Assembly (NCBI GenBank): GCA_049522755.1 | Contig: JBEKNN010000382.1 | Coordinates: 1 to 7,596 of the forward strand | Origin: PALSA-243 sp049522755 | GTDB taxonomy: Bacteria; Acidobacteriota; Terriglobia; Bryobacterales; Bryobacteraceae | Direction: 5' to 3' | DNA: 7,596 nucleotides | In this document: positions 7,016 through 7,596 of the stretch, one piece after another | Position numbering within the stretch: the stretch's first letter is position 1 | Layout: each line of letters begins with the position of its first letter | Program-made: the position numbers and the translations under genes | Notes under the pieces: model-generated | Database searches by the model: none | The model's input: the letters and a program-made list of their open reading frames with translations, nothing else | What the model was told of the DNA's origin: nothing

Positions 7016-7038
7016 CCGGCCCCCCGGGCACGGGCCGG
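7016..7038. other. GC-rich hairpin in the spacer between the two pseudogenes
   Basis: CCGGCCC (7016-7022) and GGGCCGG (7032-7038) are perfect complements around a nine-base loop. The stem is very stable but is not followed by a T-run, so it is not a classical intrinsic terminator. It directly follows the tandem CCTGGTCCGCG pair. It may be the old transcription end of the dehydratase gene or simply GC-rich sequence. Confidence 0.35.
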
Positions 7039-7101
7039 ACCCGCTAAACCAGGCAGTCTGACCAAACATAGCGATTTGCTCAGAAATTGCCTTAGTGATG
7101 C

Positions 7102-7133
7102 TTGTAATTGTGGAGTTGTATGCCATAATTGCA
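7102..7133 (+). promoter_or_regulatory. candidate promoter overlapped by an inverted repeat, ahead of the ATPase
   Basis: TTGTAA (7102-7107) and CATAAT (7124-7129) are 16 bases apart and match sigma70 hexamers at four and five of six positions. Transcription would begin almost at the ATPase ATG (7137), giving a leaderless or near-leaderless message. An inverted repeat, TGTAATTGTGG (7103-7113) and CCATAATTGCA (7123-7133), pairs at nine of eleven positions and covers both hexamers, as an operator would. AT content rises sharply here against the GC-rich surroundings. The regulator is unknown; self-control is possible. Confidence 0.45.
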
Positions 7134-7136
7134 GGG

Positions 7137-7596
7137 ATGATACCACGGCGTATCCAGCCCTGATTCGAGACCGCCTCGATCATCTTCCCGCCGTAGCGCT
7201 GCTGGGGCCGCGTCAAGTTGGCAAGACAACCCTGGCGCTCGCCGTCGCAGCCGATCGAAAAAGCGTCTATCTCGACCTGGAATCGCCGCTCGACCGGGAA
7301 AAGCTCGCCGACGCGGCATTCTATCTGGCAGGGCATGAAGACGAGTTGGTCATCCTCGACGAAGTCCAACGGACGCCGGAGCTCTTCGCAACCTTGCGCG
7401 GGTTGATCGACCAAGGCCGACGGCGGGGCAAAAAATCGGGCCGCTTCCTATTGTTGGGGTCGGCATCGGTCGATTTGCTGCGGCAGCCGGAAACCCTCGC
7501 CGGGCGGATCGCCTAACTCGAGCTTTCGCCGCTTGACGCGCTGGAAACGCCGGCCGAAAAGCATAGCCAGCTATGGGTGCGCGGCGGATTTCCAGA
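7137..7596 (+). pseudogene. AAA ATPase of AAA_14/DUF4143 type, frameshifted and interrupted by a stop (runs off right edge)
   Basis: ATG at 7137 gives MIPRRIQP, the usual start of this family, then TGA at 7161. The rest continues one frame over from 7160 (LIRDRLDHLPAVALL). One extra C after CCC (7158-7160) would join the two, so a one-base deletion is the simplest reading. The shifted frame has Walker A GPRQVGKTT (around 7206-7232), the strand VYLDLESPLDREKL, Walker B LVILDEVQRTPELF, and a sensor-1-like LLLGSAS. At 7514-7516 a TAA falls in GRIA-stop-LELSPLD, where relatives I recall have Tyr. The frame then stays open to the window end (QLWVRGGFP), another family signature. The C-terminal DUF4143 part lies outside. 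Intact members are P-loop ATPases of mostly unknown role. The rest of the sequence is well kept, so the lesions are recent or are sequencing errors. No ATG or GTG start exists upstream in the shifted frame. Confidence 0.8.

Noticed and set aside
6920..7159. Upstream extension of the ATPase frame from a TTG at 6920
   Set aside because: The extension crosses the dehydratase relic and the GC-rich hairpin, is Cys/Arg-rich without family similarity, and ignores the family-like MIPRRIQP start at 7137.
6845..7414. Minus-strand ORF of 189 codons opposite the ATPase
   Set aside because: The opposite strand encodes Walker A, Walker B and other family motifs, so this frame is a shadow. No domain is recognisable in it.

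Overview
The window most likely comes from a GC-rich acidobacterium of the Solibacter/Bryobacter type. This is inferred from two protein families. One is a 'VWFA-related acidobacterial domain' protein (TIGR03436-like). The other is an Oar-like, TonB-dependent-receptor-type outer-membrane protein whose mature N-terminus (EHHG followed by a carboxypeptidase-regulatory-like domain) I associate with that phylum. No taxonomic marker gene is present.

Bases 1-6139 are a minus-strand gene block, read from right to left. A promoter/leader region (6140-6316) precedes a 1187-residue outer-membrane beta-barrel protein (2576-6139). One base after its stop begins a 738-residue secreted VWA protein (358-2574). 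After a 77-base gap comes the first 93 codons of a secreted alpha/beta-hydrolase (2-280), which runs off the left edge. The gap holds four copies of a TGGTCCAGTA-like half-site, two of them forming a near-perfect dyad, so the hydrolase probably has its own regulator. The barrel and VWA genes look like one translationally coupled unit acting at the outer membrane and periplasm or cell surface.

Bases 6365-7596 on the plus strand are a zone of gene decay. A 5'-truncated remnant of a sugar-nucleotide 4,6-dehydratase (NAD-dependent epimerase/dehydratase family) is spread over three reading frames, with internal stops, an internal deletion and loss of the catalytic tyrosine. After a GC-rich repeat/hairpin spacer comes an AAA ATPase of the AAA_14/DUF4143 type. 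It has an apparent one-base deletion near its N-terminus and an in-frame TAA where the family normally has tyrosine. A promoter-like sequence overlapping an 11-base inverted repeat lies just before it.

I see no CRISPR array, tRNA, rRNA, insertion sequence or recognisable defence locus. The best candidate for an undescribed system is the coupled barrel/VWA pair. The clearest unexplained DNA signal is the operator-like cluster at 303-355.
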